Assembly (NCBI RefSeq): GCF_900215505.1
Contig: NZ_LT907844.1
Coordinates: 1,832,501 to 1,896,500, forward strand
Length of the DNA stretch: 64,000 nucleotides
DNA from: Cohaesibacter sp. ES.047
GTDB lineage: Bacteria; Pseudomonadota; Alphaproteobacteria; Rhizobiales; Cohaesibacteraceae
Reading direction: 5' to 3'
In this document: positions 1 to 7,366 of the stretch, piece after piece
Numbering within the stretch: the stretch's first letter is position 1
Layout of the letters: every line of letters starts with the position of its first letter
The notes under the pieces: generated by a model
Databases searched by the model: none
Told to the model about the DNA's origin: nothing
What the model saw: the letters and a program-made list of their open reading frames with translations, nothing else
Position numbers and translations under genes: made by a program

Positions 1-2
1 AT

Positions 3-851
3 GCCTGGGAACGCATTCCGCTTCATCCGCGCGAAGAGCATGAAGCGTGGGATGGGCTGATCCTTCCGGCTGATGATCCATGGTGGCAGACCTATTACCC
101 GCCCAATGGCTGGAAATGCGGCTGTGGCGTGCGGCCAGTCAGTCGGGCAAAGCTCAAACGCGTTGGTAAGGAAGGCCCCGATACCGCCCCTTCCATCCAG
201 TACCAACAGAAACTGGATCCCGGCACAGGTGACCCAATCGACTATCCCGCTGGCGTCGATATGGGATGGGCCTATGCCCCAGGCCGGACATGGGCAGATG
301 GACTGGTGCCAAGGGAACTGCAAAGATCAGCAGGCAGGCAAATGGAATTGCCGGAAATGAACAATCTGCCCGCCCTATCAGGTGGTTCCAAGCCTGTGAT
401 GGCTCCACTTCTTCCTACTGGTCAAACACACGAATATTATGTGTCACAGTTCCTAGAGGCTTTTGATGCTGATCTTGATGAAGAAAAGAGCTTTCGGGAC
501 AAGGCGGGCAATATTGTTATTCTCAGCAGGAAACTATTCCAAAGGGCGGACGGTTCCAGCAAACTGAACAGCACCCGTGCTCCCGCCCTTAAGCAGCTCG
601 CCGAAGCCATCATGGATCCAGATGAAATCTGGGTTGACTGGGAATGGCATGATGTGAGGAAGGAATGGATACTGAAGCGCCGTTATCTGCGCTCAGCTCC
701 CAATCTTGCCGGGTTGCTTGTGTTCGAATGGTCCCAGCATGGCTGGTCAGCGACCACAGCCTACAATGCAGCACGTGGTCGCAAGCTCAAACCAAACCAC
801 AATCAAATCAACAGCTGGCGACGGGGCCATTTGTTATGGCAGCGCAAATAA
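3..851 (+). CDS. Phage MuF-type minor head protein with C-terminal PBECR2-like nuclease domain (5' partial)
   Basis: The reading frame is open from the window edge, so the N-terminus is missing; 282 codons remain. The first visible part is the end of a Mu gpF / SPP1 gp7-type head morphogenesis domain, seen as WWQTYYPPNGWKCGCGVRP. After a linker, the last 135 or so residues match the phage Barnase-EndoU-ColicinE5/RelE-like nuclease 2 (PBECR2) style: F.D..G..VILS, PDEIWVDWEW, LKRRYLR and a final W.ATTAYNAARG. In known phages the MuF protein joins the portal and is packaged in the head; the fused nuclease is thought to be delivered with the DNA. It is followed at 955 by gpG, as in Mu. The fold assignment is from motif recognition only; catalytic residues were not identified. 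Confidence 0.85.
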   Translation, partial: AWERIPLHPREEHEAWDGLILPADDPWWQTYYPPNGWKCGCGVRPVSRAKLKRVGKEGPDTAPSIQYQQKLDPGTGDPIDYPAGVDMGWAYAPGRTWADGLVPRELQRSAGRQMELPEMNNLPALSGGSKPVMAPLLPTGQTHEYYVSQFLEAFDADLDEEKSFRDKAGNIVILSRKLFQRADGSSKLNSTRAPALKQLAEAIMDPDEIWVDWEWHDVRKEWILKRRYLRSAPNLAGLLVFEWSQHGWSATTAYNAARGRKLKPNHNQINSWRRGHLLWQRK

Positions 852-954
852 AAATGGCAGCCGGTGCGAACTGCCATTTGCGCAATCGAGTGGAGACACG
901 CACCTGTCCCCGATTGCATCAATGTAAATATAGCACCCCTGGAGGGCTTTTTAA

Positions 955-1458
955 ATGCCATTCCTCAGTTTCAGATATGACTATGCCTCCGCAGATCAGG
1001 AGATCCGCCGTCTGATCGACAAGATCGAAGACAAGGCCGCTATTCATCGTGTCATCGGCATGGCGCTCTATGATCAGACCATGGACCGGTTCGAGCGTGA
1101 AGAGAGCCCGGATGGCAACAAATGGGCACCGCTCGCCCCACTTACCCTCTCTAACCGCCGCCAGCCCAGGGGCATCTTGCGCGACAGCGGTGAGTTGATG
1201 CGCTCCATCCATTTTGAAGCCTCATCCTCCCGCACGGAGGTCGGCACCAATCTCAACCATCCAAAGGTCTGGGTCATGCAGCGCGGCGCAACGATCAAGC
1301 CGCGCCGGTTCAACTCCCTGCGCATCCCTGTCTCACGCGGGGCTGAAGGCTATGTCTTCAGCAAGGGCGTGAAGATCCCCGCACGGCCTTATATCGGTAT
1401 CGGACGGCAGGATGAAGAGGTGATCCGGGAGGAGCTGGAGGGGTATTTTGGGGACTGA
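955..1458 (+). CDS. Phage virion morphogenesis protein, Mu gpG-like
   Basis: This 167-residue protein has the hallmarks of the phage virion morphogenesis family (Mu gpG): a helical N-terminus with RFEREESPDGNKWAPLAPLT, then LRDSGELMRSI and a C-terminal IPARPYIGI. gpG of Mu acts in tail or head completion and inhibits premature tail termination. The start at 955 follows GGAGGGC with short spacing and lies about 100 bp after the MuF stop. It is the last gene before the head operon is interrupted by cargo on the other strand; in Mu the protease gene comes next. Confidence 0.9.
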   Translation: MPFLSFRYDYASADQEIRRLIDKIEDKAAIHRVIGMALYDQTMDRFEREESPDGNKWAPLAPLTLSNRRQPRGILRDSGELMRSIHFEASSSRTEVGTNLNHPKVWVMQRGATIKPRRFNSLRIPVSRGAEGYVFSKGVKIPARPYIGIGRQDEEVIREELEGYFGD

Positions 1459-1602
1459 TGATATGGTCGGAACGGCCCAGAGCCGCCGTTCGCCAAGACC
1501 CTCTCACCAAAAGCCAGCGTCCCCAAAGCAGGCATACGTGGCTGTGCTCCGGTTCAGGCTTCTTCGAAAAGCCAGCAAGCAAGTCGAGGCGTTTCAATGT
1601 TC

Positions 1603-2121
1603 TTAATAAGGCAGTTTTAAAACGAAATGAAAGAGATTCCAAAACTTGCTTTCACCCGAATAGACCCGTCCTTCGAACCATTCAGCCGCTTTATAAACGG
1701 CATTGAAGCCCGCTCGTTCGTAGATGATATTGGCTTCATCAAAGCTGATGCATTTTGCTATTGGACTCGCTGCCCAATCATCATCTAGGCCCAATAGGGT
1801 CACGTAAATGGTGCCGTTATCATTCAATAGGGATTTTAAGCGACCGAGGAACTCCTCGAGGGAATAGGTGATATGGTGAGAAACGAGAGATGCAACGATA
1901 AGATCGTAGCGCTGAGTTGTGGTAAAATCTTCAAATCTGCTTTGAATGAAATTGATCTCTTTGTCTGAAGCCAATTCTTCAAAAACCACAGGATCAATTG
2001 CATCAACGTTATGGCCCTTATTTGCGAAATACCTCGCCATCCCTCCCTCTCTTGCACCAACATCTAGCACTCTACCTGGTTTAGGTAATTCAATTCTCTC
2101 TATAATATCGGCGCGTATCAT
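1603..2121 (-). CDS. Class I SAM-dependent methyltransferase (prophage cargo)
   Basis: This 172-residue protein carries a Rossmann SAM-binding motif I, VLDVGAREGGMARYFANKG, at residues 18-36. An acidic motif II follows (VDAIDP), then a motif-IV-like region YDLIVASLVSHHI and a post-motif NDNGTIYVTLLG. The arrangement resembles small TehB/UbiE-like methyltransferases, and the substrate cannot be read from the sequence. The gene runs against the phage late operon, is visibly more AT-rich than the flanking structural genes, and sits between gpG and the reverse-transcriptase operon. This marks it as a moron or defence-island gene. Whether it works with the RT pair is unknown. Confidence 0.75.
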   Translation of the reverse strand: MIRADIIERIELPKPGRVLDVGAREGGMARYFANKGHNVDAIDPVVFEELASDKEINFIQSRFEDFTTTQRYDLIVASLVSHHITYSLEEFLGRLKSLLNDNGTIYVTLLGLDDDWAASPIAKCISFDEANIIYERAGFNAVYKAAEWFEGRVYSGESKFWNLFHFVLKLPY

Positions 2122-2320
2122 ACAGGCATCTTTCTCGACTGTTTGTTATTTGCAAGGCTGTCTCTTGCGGTGTCTTGAAGAAACCATAGCCTGTACGAGG
2201 AAAACGTCTCGAGCCAGCGTTTAGTTTTGCTAACTCACAGCTGCAAACGGTCCTGCCACTTTTAGTGTCCAATTTGGGCTCGAACCGGACTGGTGCAGTG
2301 CATCATCATGCGACAACGCT

Positions 2321-2352
2321 CATCCAGGTTGGTGATTTGCAATCGCGGCCCC
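2321..2352 (+). repeat. Intergenic repeat fragment, copy 1 (CATCnAGG…TCGCGGCCC)
   Basis: The stretch CATCCAGGTTGGTGATTTGC followed by AATCGCGGCCCC resembles 3310-3340 downstream, which reads CATCTAGGCTTGCGTTTTGC then ATTCGCGGCCC. Together the two copies bracket the unrecognised gene at 2439-3221. Their function is unknown. Confidence 0.4.
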
Positions 2353-2438
2353 TTAAGAGACACTCAGCGATAAGCTGTCATACTGCGGCGCTCCCCTCCC
2401 ATCCGGTCATTTGCCGCAGATGTGCAATCTCAGGGGAG

Positions 2439-3221
2439 ATGCATATTCACGATGCGGACTTTATGGAACTACAGCGCGGTCTGTGGCAAGATCTTGCAAT
2501 GATAGAATTCCGCTCCCTTTCCGATGACCATCCCGACCTCGCGCATTCCCCGCTGCTGCACGGTGCGCTCCTTACACTGCAATATGCGCAGAAGCACGGA
2601 TCAATCGCTCTGACCAAATCTAAGGCCTTCAAGCGCATTTTCGTCCATTGGGCCGTCGAGAATTTCAATTGGCCAGGCAAAAGCGCAGAAGAGATGTTCC
2701 GCTATAACAAGGTAATCAATGAATATGAGTTTCCTCCGCTCGAGATTATCCATTTCCTGCTCATCTCCCTGCGCCTGGGACGTCACTTCAAGGGTGAGTT
2801 TCGACTGACCAAGCGGGGCATAAAACTGGCGCAATCTCCTGGCCATCTGTTTGCCGAGTTGATCCCATACTTTGTGCTTCAGATGGATCACTCTTCTTAT
2901 GCACGCTTTGAAAACCGTCCCTTCGGGAAGTGGGAGGTCTGGATGAATGTGATTAACGTCGAAGCCGATCAAGGCACGACCGAGGCTGCCTTGTTCGAAA
3001 TCTTCTACGGTGAGCCGCAAGATTGGCACACTGCAGGGTGGAGAGAGATGGCTGTGTTTTCAGCCTGTGTACTTCGTCCGCTCGAATGGGCTGGGTTGCT
3101 GGTGGAGACACGTGAAGAAGGAGGCAGCAAGCCTGTATGTCATGTGTTCAAAACCCCACTCTGGCGCAGCGCGATCAACCTTGATACCGACAACATGCTG
3201 CGGCCAATATCCGTTCAATGA
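2439..3221 (+). CDS. Uncharacterised cargo protein
   Basis: I do not recognise this protein. The frame is open from 2265, but the upstream stretch overlaps repeat sequence. I therefore prefer the ATG at 2439, which gives 260 residues. A further in-frame ATG at 2463 is possible. The protein looks soluble, with a central FPPLEIIHFLLISLRLGRHF helix followed by FRLTKRGIKLA, which resembles a winged-helix wing ('LT.RG..LA'), and a C-terminal AVFSACVLRPLEWAGLLVET that looks like a second winged-helix segment. No catalytic motif, signal peptide or membrane span is seen. It is the only cargo gene on the late-operon strand and is bracketed by related short repeats. Confidence 0.55.
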   Translation: MHIHDADFMELQRGLWQDLAMIEFRSLSDDHPDLAHSPLLHGALLTLQYAQKHGSIALTKSKAFKRIFVHWAVENFNWPGKSAEEMFRYNKVINEYEFPPLEIIHFLLISLRLGRHFKGEFRLTKRGIKLAQSPGHLFAELIPYFVLQMDHSSYARFENRPFGKWEVWMNVINVEADQGTTEAALFEIFYGEPQDWHTAGWREMAVFSACVLRPLEWAGLLVETREEGGSKPVCHVFKTPLWRSAINLDTDNMLRPISVQ

Positions 3222-3239
3222 GAGATGCTTTTTCGGCTA

Positions 3240-3343
3240 CCAAGATGTGGCGCTTTTAGCGTTTGCGGCCCCAAGCGGTCGAGTGCGATGCGTAATGATG
3301 AAAGCCGCTCATCTAGGCTTGCGTTTTGCATTCGCGGCCCAAA
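3240..3343 (+). repeat. Intergenic repeat fragments, copies 2 and 3 (TTTGCGGCCCC / ATTCGCGGCCC)
   Basis: Two near-repeats occur in tandem: GCGTTTGCGGCCCCAAGCGG around 3260-3279 and TTGCATTCGCGGCCCAAAGC around 3325-3344. The second matches the copy at 2321-2352 upstream of the neighbouring gene. A shorter relative (ATCGCGGCCCTTTG) lies at 25953-25967 near the other end of the prophage. These look like dispersed non-coding repeats rather than part of a gene. Confidence 0.4.
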
Positions 3344-3399
3344 GCTGCCTTTCGTGCACCTCGCAATGAACGTCCGGTTTGTCAGCCGAAGCGGAAATG

Positions 3400-3592
3400 C
3401 TAACTTAGATGGGTGGCAAGCGTTCGCTCTATTGCCACCACTTTGTGACACTTTCGGATCGAAAAATGGATAGTTGGGCGTGCCTGTATGTGTGTGGTCC
3501 GCAAAAGCGTAAACTTAGAAGGAACGCAGAGGCCTAGTAATGGGTCCCGTCGCGTCCAGCTCAGATATCTCAGGCAACCGCCCACAATTATC
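3400..3592 (-). ncRNA. Candidate non-coding RNA of the DRT3 system with ACACAC-type template
   Basis: This stretch lies directly downstream of the second RT gene on the same strand and holds no convincing reading frame. On the minus strand it reads GCGGACCACACACATACAGG at 3505-3486, so a CACACACA run sits at 3496-3489. About 50 nt further on is a perfect 8-bp stem, GGTGGCAA (3439-3432) with TTGCCACC (3419-3412); part of the loop can pair further. A short motif, CTAAGTT, occurs on both sides (near 3517 and 3408). As I recall the published DRT3 work, one RT copies an ACACAC segment of a cognate ncRNA into poly(GT). The match here is to that idea; the RNA boundaries are not determined. Confidence 0.5.
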
Positions 3593-5527
3593 TTAGACCG
3601 CCGAGTATACAGGCTGCAACTGCTTTCTTCTCAAAAAATGAGACGTTCTTCCGGCGTTCCAATCGACGAATGCAACGTGTTTTGCGAGCTTTTCGATATC
3701 ATCGTCCGATAGGTCATCGACGCCACAAACTTCCTTTATTAAGGCCTTTCTTTTGCTAACCTTAATATAGGGACATCCTATAATATCGCTAAACATCAGG
3801 TATACCTCTGAACTAGTCCTGAGTTCTGTTTTGTTTCTACGAACCTGTTTGAGAGCCAACTTGGAGATGGTTTCGAGCGCCCTATCAACATCAACAGACG
3901 GCGATGCTTGCGCCAACAGAAAAATCATCGCAATAAATGAAAAGTACCCAATGCTTTTCCTTTTAAGCAACATGGTGCACAGCTCAATAACAGGGGGCTG
4001 GGATAAAAACAGGTCACTATTAACCGAAGCACCAAGCACAAGCAGATTACAAATTTCTAAGGAAATGTCTTTCTCAATCTTTTCCGGTTTATAGGTAGCA
4101 ACTAGCTCCGTTATCTCATAAACGAGATAGCTATCTAGCGCTTCAGCTTCTGACAATCCGATTGCAGTCTTGAAATTCTTTAAGCTCTCGAGAATTTGGA
4201 AAGATTTATAGATCGGAGCAACGCGAAAATCTGACGCCAAAGAATAGAATAGAATTCGCAGAATGGATCTAACTCTATTAATGGCGTCAATTTTTGTTTT
4301 AGTCGTAAAACTTTCTGCCGACTTTAATACAGCTTTAACGGCCTTCCCTATCTGAAAATAGATCGAGCCGGTTACTTCGTTGAAAGTTGCATCTGTATCA
4401 CGAACAACTAGCCTTAACTCTTCAAGTAGGCTTCGCATGTTGCGGCGTATCTCTGTTTGTTCGTCCTCGTCATCAACTAACGGCCTTTTTGCTTCGGCTA
4501 GCAACCTAGTGGTAATATCTCCGATGCCTTGTTTTGCTCGGGTGATGTTGGTCACAAAAGGGCGGCGCAAATTTTCAAGTTTTCCCTCGTTCGGATACAG
4601 CTTATACTCTTCTAAACAAGTTTCTACAGCTCGATTCAGTTCGTCGAGTACAGCTTCATTCCGTGTAAAGAGGAAAAAGTCATCGACATATCTACGGAAA
4701 GTGTAATCACGCCCCTCGCGAAGGTGTTTATCCATTTTTAAGATTATATTTCTATCAATCTTCTGAAAGATTATCTCCGCAAAGACTCGTGATATCTCGG
4801 GTCCAACAACAATTCCATTTGTTTCATTGTAATTGGACCGTTGCATCAGTGCATCGAACCGGCCCTCGAAGGTATACTTGTTTGCTTGGGCTTTAGAATA
4901 AGGTTTATCCTTCACAGCCCATGTCACTGAATGGGTATAGATGTTAAAAAAGCACTTAGTTACATCAAGCTTTCTGAGATACTGAAATCGGCTCTCTAGC
5001 CTTAGAAGTTCGTTAGAGCCATAAAACTTGTCGAGCAAATTGTATTTTTTGACTGAAAAAAAGGATGGAGCAAAATTAATATCTAAGCGTCCATCTTCCG
5101 GCGCTACATGTGCTAGTCCAAGCTTCTTCGCATTCCCTGCTTTCTTCAATTCTTCCTTCGAAACTTCCGGCAAAACTCTGTACGGAGCTCGAAGCGAGTA
5201 TCTACTTTCACTGCATTCCGAAATGATTGTATTCGAATATCCTACTAAAAAAGTTGCCATTCTGATCTGGTGAAGTGGATGAACAATACTGAGTGTATTG
5301 AAGCCTCTGGCTCCTTTGCGAATCTGGTAGCTGAAAGGAATTGTGTAAGTCTCTGGCCTCAAAGGCCTCCTGTAGTCCCCATTTAAAAACTCTTGTGCTT
5401 TAACAGAAAGCCGAGACTTTCTTAGCTCGGATACGAAGAGAAATTCGTTGGAAAAGGTGACAGGAACCTCGTATGGCAGTGTTTCAGTCAAGAGAGGTCG
5501 CAATTTCCGTGCGTGTGGTTCAAGCAT
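3593..5527 (-). CDS. drt3b: Reverse transcriptase Drt3b-like (UG8 class) of a DRT type 3 defence system
   Basis: This 644-residue protein contains RT motif A at about 182-200 (FQYLRKLDVTKCFFNIYTHS, catalytic D188). Motif B is at about 237-251 (NGIVVGPEISRVFAE) and motif C at 278-287 (RRYVDDFFLF, catalytic YVDD). The GIVVGPEISR form of motif B is typical of the Abi/UG group rather than retrons or group II introns. A long all-helical C-terminal half (about 340-640) follows the palm, as in AbiK/Abi-P2 and UG8 proteins. The start overlaps the upstream RT stop by eight bases, so translation is coupled. Published DRT3 work (recalled, not checked) gives this subunit template-independent synthesis of the strand complementary to the Drt3a product. 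Confidence 0.8.
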   Translation of the reverse strand: MLEPHARKLRPLLTETLPYEVPVTFSNEFLFVSELRKSRLSVKAQEFLNGDYRRPLRPETYTIPFSYQIRKGARGFNTLSIVHPLHQIRMATFLVGYSNTIISECSESRYSLRAPYRVLPEVSKEELKKAGNAKKLGLAHVAPEDGRLDINFAPSFFSVKKYNLLDKFYGSNELLRLESRFQYLRKLDVTKCFFNIYTHSVTWAVKDKPYSKAQANKYTFEGRFDALMQRSNYNETNGIVVGPEISRVFAEIIFQKIDRNIILKMDKHLREGRDYTFRRYVDDFFLFTRNEAVLDELNRAVETCLEEYKLYPNEGKLENLRRPFVTNITRAKQGIGDITTRLLAEAKRPLVDDEDEQTEIRRNMRSLLEELRLVVRDTDATFNEVTGSIYFQIGKAVKAVLKSAESFTTKTKIDAINRVRSILRILFYSLASDFRVAPIYKSFQILESLKNFKTAIGLSEAEALDSYLVYEITELVATYKPEKIEKDISLEICNLLVLGASVNSDLFLSQPPVIELCTMLLKRKSIGYFSFIAMIFLLAQASPSVDVDRALETISKLALKQVRRNKTELRTSSEVYLMFSDIIGCPYIKVSKRKALIKEVCGVDDLSDDDIEKLAKHVAFVDWNAGRTSHFLRRKQLQPVYSAV

Positions 5528-6809
5528 TCAACCAAGCCTTTCTTATTTCGGAAACAGTGGCACGCTTGAAGCGCACGGTCATCTTGTTTGTGAACCCCTT
5601 GTAAAAAGAGAGGTTCTTTAACTCTGCCAACTGCTCTGGCGTGAACGAAGCTTGAATTTCCGTTTTGAACTGGCTGTTACCTCCCCATAAAAGGGATGAT
5701 AAAAACCCATCTAACTCTTTCAGTTCGATTGGAGCAACTGAGACATTCTCAGGACCTTGCCGTCTGTATTGATACAAGCCGCATTTCCGATAATTGAAGT
5801 ATATTCCGGTCCTGATTCTGGCTTTTTTCGATCCGTGAGTATGACCCGTCTTTCTAATTTCAAAATTGCTGGTGAGAAACTTCACTCGGTTTAGCAGCAA
5901 AGCAGCGTTCTTGTCTTTTTGGAATGCTTTCAAGCTAAGTATGATACGTGTCTTTCTGACTTTGATTTTGTCTTTAGATATCTTGACCAAGACTTGTCGG
6001 CTCATTCGAGCTCGAATTCCATTTGAGCATTCGAACGAATAACCGAGATAGGTGAACGAGCTGGCTGGCTTTTTGCAAGGATTTTTGTCTGAATCTGGTA
6101 TCGACTCTAGAAAAGCATCTTCCGTCTTTGAGTTCAGTTCGAAATTTGGGCTTAGGATCTCCTTGATTTTGGCAAGTGCTGGATCGACCTTTTGCGTTGA
6201 AAACAACAAAATGTCATCTGCGAAGCGAAAATATCGGTAAACCCCTTCGATCTCCATGACTTCTCGATCAAATTTACGCAGCGCAAGTTCGGCGAAGGTG
6301 GTGCTGAGGCCAAGTCCACGAGGGATGCCAGATTGTGTTCCCCCAAGTAGGCCCGACGTTTCTAGAACTCTCAGGACTGTCTTTACGTGTGAGTGTGTCT
6401 TTGTTGAACTAAGAATCTCTGCCAGTATTGCCTTTGCATCTACATTTTCGAAGAAAGATTTTATATCACACCGCAATACATAAAATGGTGAAGCGTCGAA
6501 CAGAGTTTCTAAGACGCCGTTAACCACAGTGTCGCGGCTAGCCGAGCTAACACCATATTGTTTGTTCAAAGACCTCGCGGTCGCTCGTAGAGCGAGCGCA
6601 CCGTGAAAGTTGTTAATCAAAAGCAGCTTTCGCCCTTTGGAAATCGGGACCGAGCGGTGATGAAAAGTGATTGTGCCATCATCCACCTGTTCGCGTATCT
6701 GAGAAAGAAGAGCCTCGCAATCCAATGCCAAATCGACACCAAACTTCCTGGAGTCGCCGACCCGAATACAGCTTCTAAGATATTTTTCAGAAAATGGACT
6801 AATCTGCAT
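5520..6809 (-). CDS. drt3a: Reverse transcriptase Drt3a-like (UG3 class) of a DRT type 3 defence system
   Basis: This 429-residue RT shows motif A at 110-124 (YVLRCDIKSFFENVD, D115), motif B at 160-174 (SGIPRGLGLSTTFAE), motif C at 192-204 (RYFRFADDILLFS, FADD) and an YLGYSF grip motif at about 254-259. A basic C-terminal part follows (residues 265-429, rich in K/R), suited to RNA binding. There is no group II intron maturase or retron msr/msd context. The gene is first in a two-gene operon with the 644-residue RT; this pairing of a ~430 and a ~640 residue RT is the hallmark of DRT type 3. The start at 6809 has a weak AAGAAG upstream. The AT-rich codon use differs from the flanking phage genes. 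Confidence 0.82.
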   Translation of the reverse strand: MQISPFSEKYLRSCIRVGDSRKFGVDLALDCEALLSQIREQVDDGTITFHHRSVPISKGRKLLLINNFHGALALRATARSLNKQYGVSSASRDTVVNGVLETLFDASPFYVLRCDIKSFFENVDAKAILAEILSSTKTHSHVKTVLRVLETSGLLGGTQSGIPRGLGLSTTFAELALRKFDREVMEIEGVYRYFRFADDILLFSTQKVDPALAKIKEILSPNFELNSKTEDAFLESIPDSDKNPCKKPASSFTYLGYSFECSNGIRARMSRQVLVKISKDKIKVRKTRIILSLKAFQKDKNAALLLNRVKFLTSNFEIRKTGHTHGSKKARIRTGIYFNYRKCGLYQYRRQGPENVSVAPIELKELDGFLSSLLWGGNSQFKTEIQASFTPEQLAELKNLSFYKGFTNKMTVRFKRATVSEIRKAWLNA

Positions 6810-7366
6810 TATTGTTTACTTCTTATCAAAAGGTTGTAAATATTTCCGATACAATTTGATCCGCATGCAAGTTAGTTGAGCGATGTAAGCATAACAATAC
6901 CAGAAATTGCACAAAAACAGCAATGTGACTAAAACTGTCTTCGGTGCAGATAGCAGCAAAAGACTGCCTCCCGCCCGACCATGACGCAGCTATCAAAGCG
7001 AGCTTAAAGTTCCCGAGAATGTCCGCTTCTGCTGGCTACCATCAGGATTTTGCATCTGCGGGAAATGTCCGCAATCCGCCCACAGGCGTCGATCATCAAG
7101 CTTTCCGACAATTTGTCTCTGTCGCGTTTTGTACCCCCTCCCAGCCCCCACCATACCCAAAATTTCCGCGAGCCGCGTTAAAGGCGCGTTAGAAAGCCAT
7201 TGAGGGCCTATTGTTGCGGTTGGGTTGCCTCTCATCTGCCGTTGGTGATAGAAGGGCGATAGCTTCCCCCCAAAAATTGACTTCATATGCCGCCCGGAAC
7301 AGTTCCGGCGAGCGCCATCATTTTACCTGCCATGTTGCCATCAACTTGATCCCAAGGAGATGCGGC
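6810..7366. other. Intergenic region between the RT operon and the phage protease gene
   Basis: I find no convincing gene here. It must hold divergent control signals: the promoter of the RT operon (minus strand) and a promoter or read-through path for the capsid and tail genes, which are cut off from the upstream head genes by the cargo. On the minus strand a TTGTAT element and a TTTGAT element lie about 17-18 bp apart just upstream of the RT start, a possible but unproven promoter. A doubled phrase, AATGTCCGC, occurs at 7018-7026 and 7064-7072. The region nearest 7366 ends in a good AAGGAG site for the protease start. Confidence 0.5.

Noticed and set aside
3593-6809. Group II intron or retron
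   Set aside because: No maturase/endonuclease domain, no intron ribozyme, no msr/msd-like repeat pair, and two different RTs in one operon.
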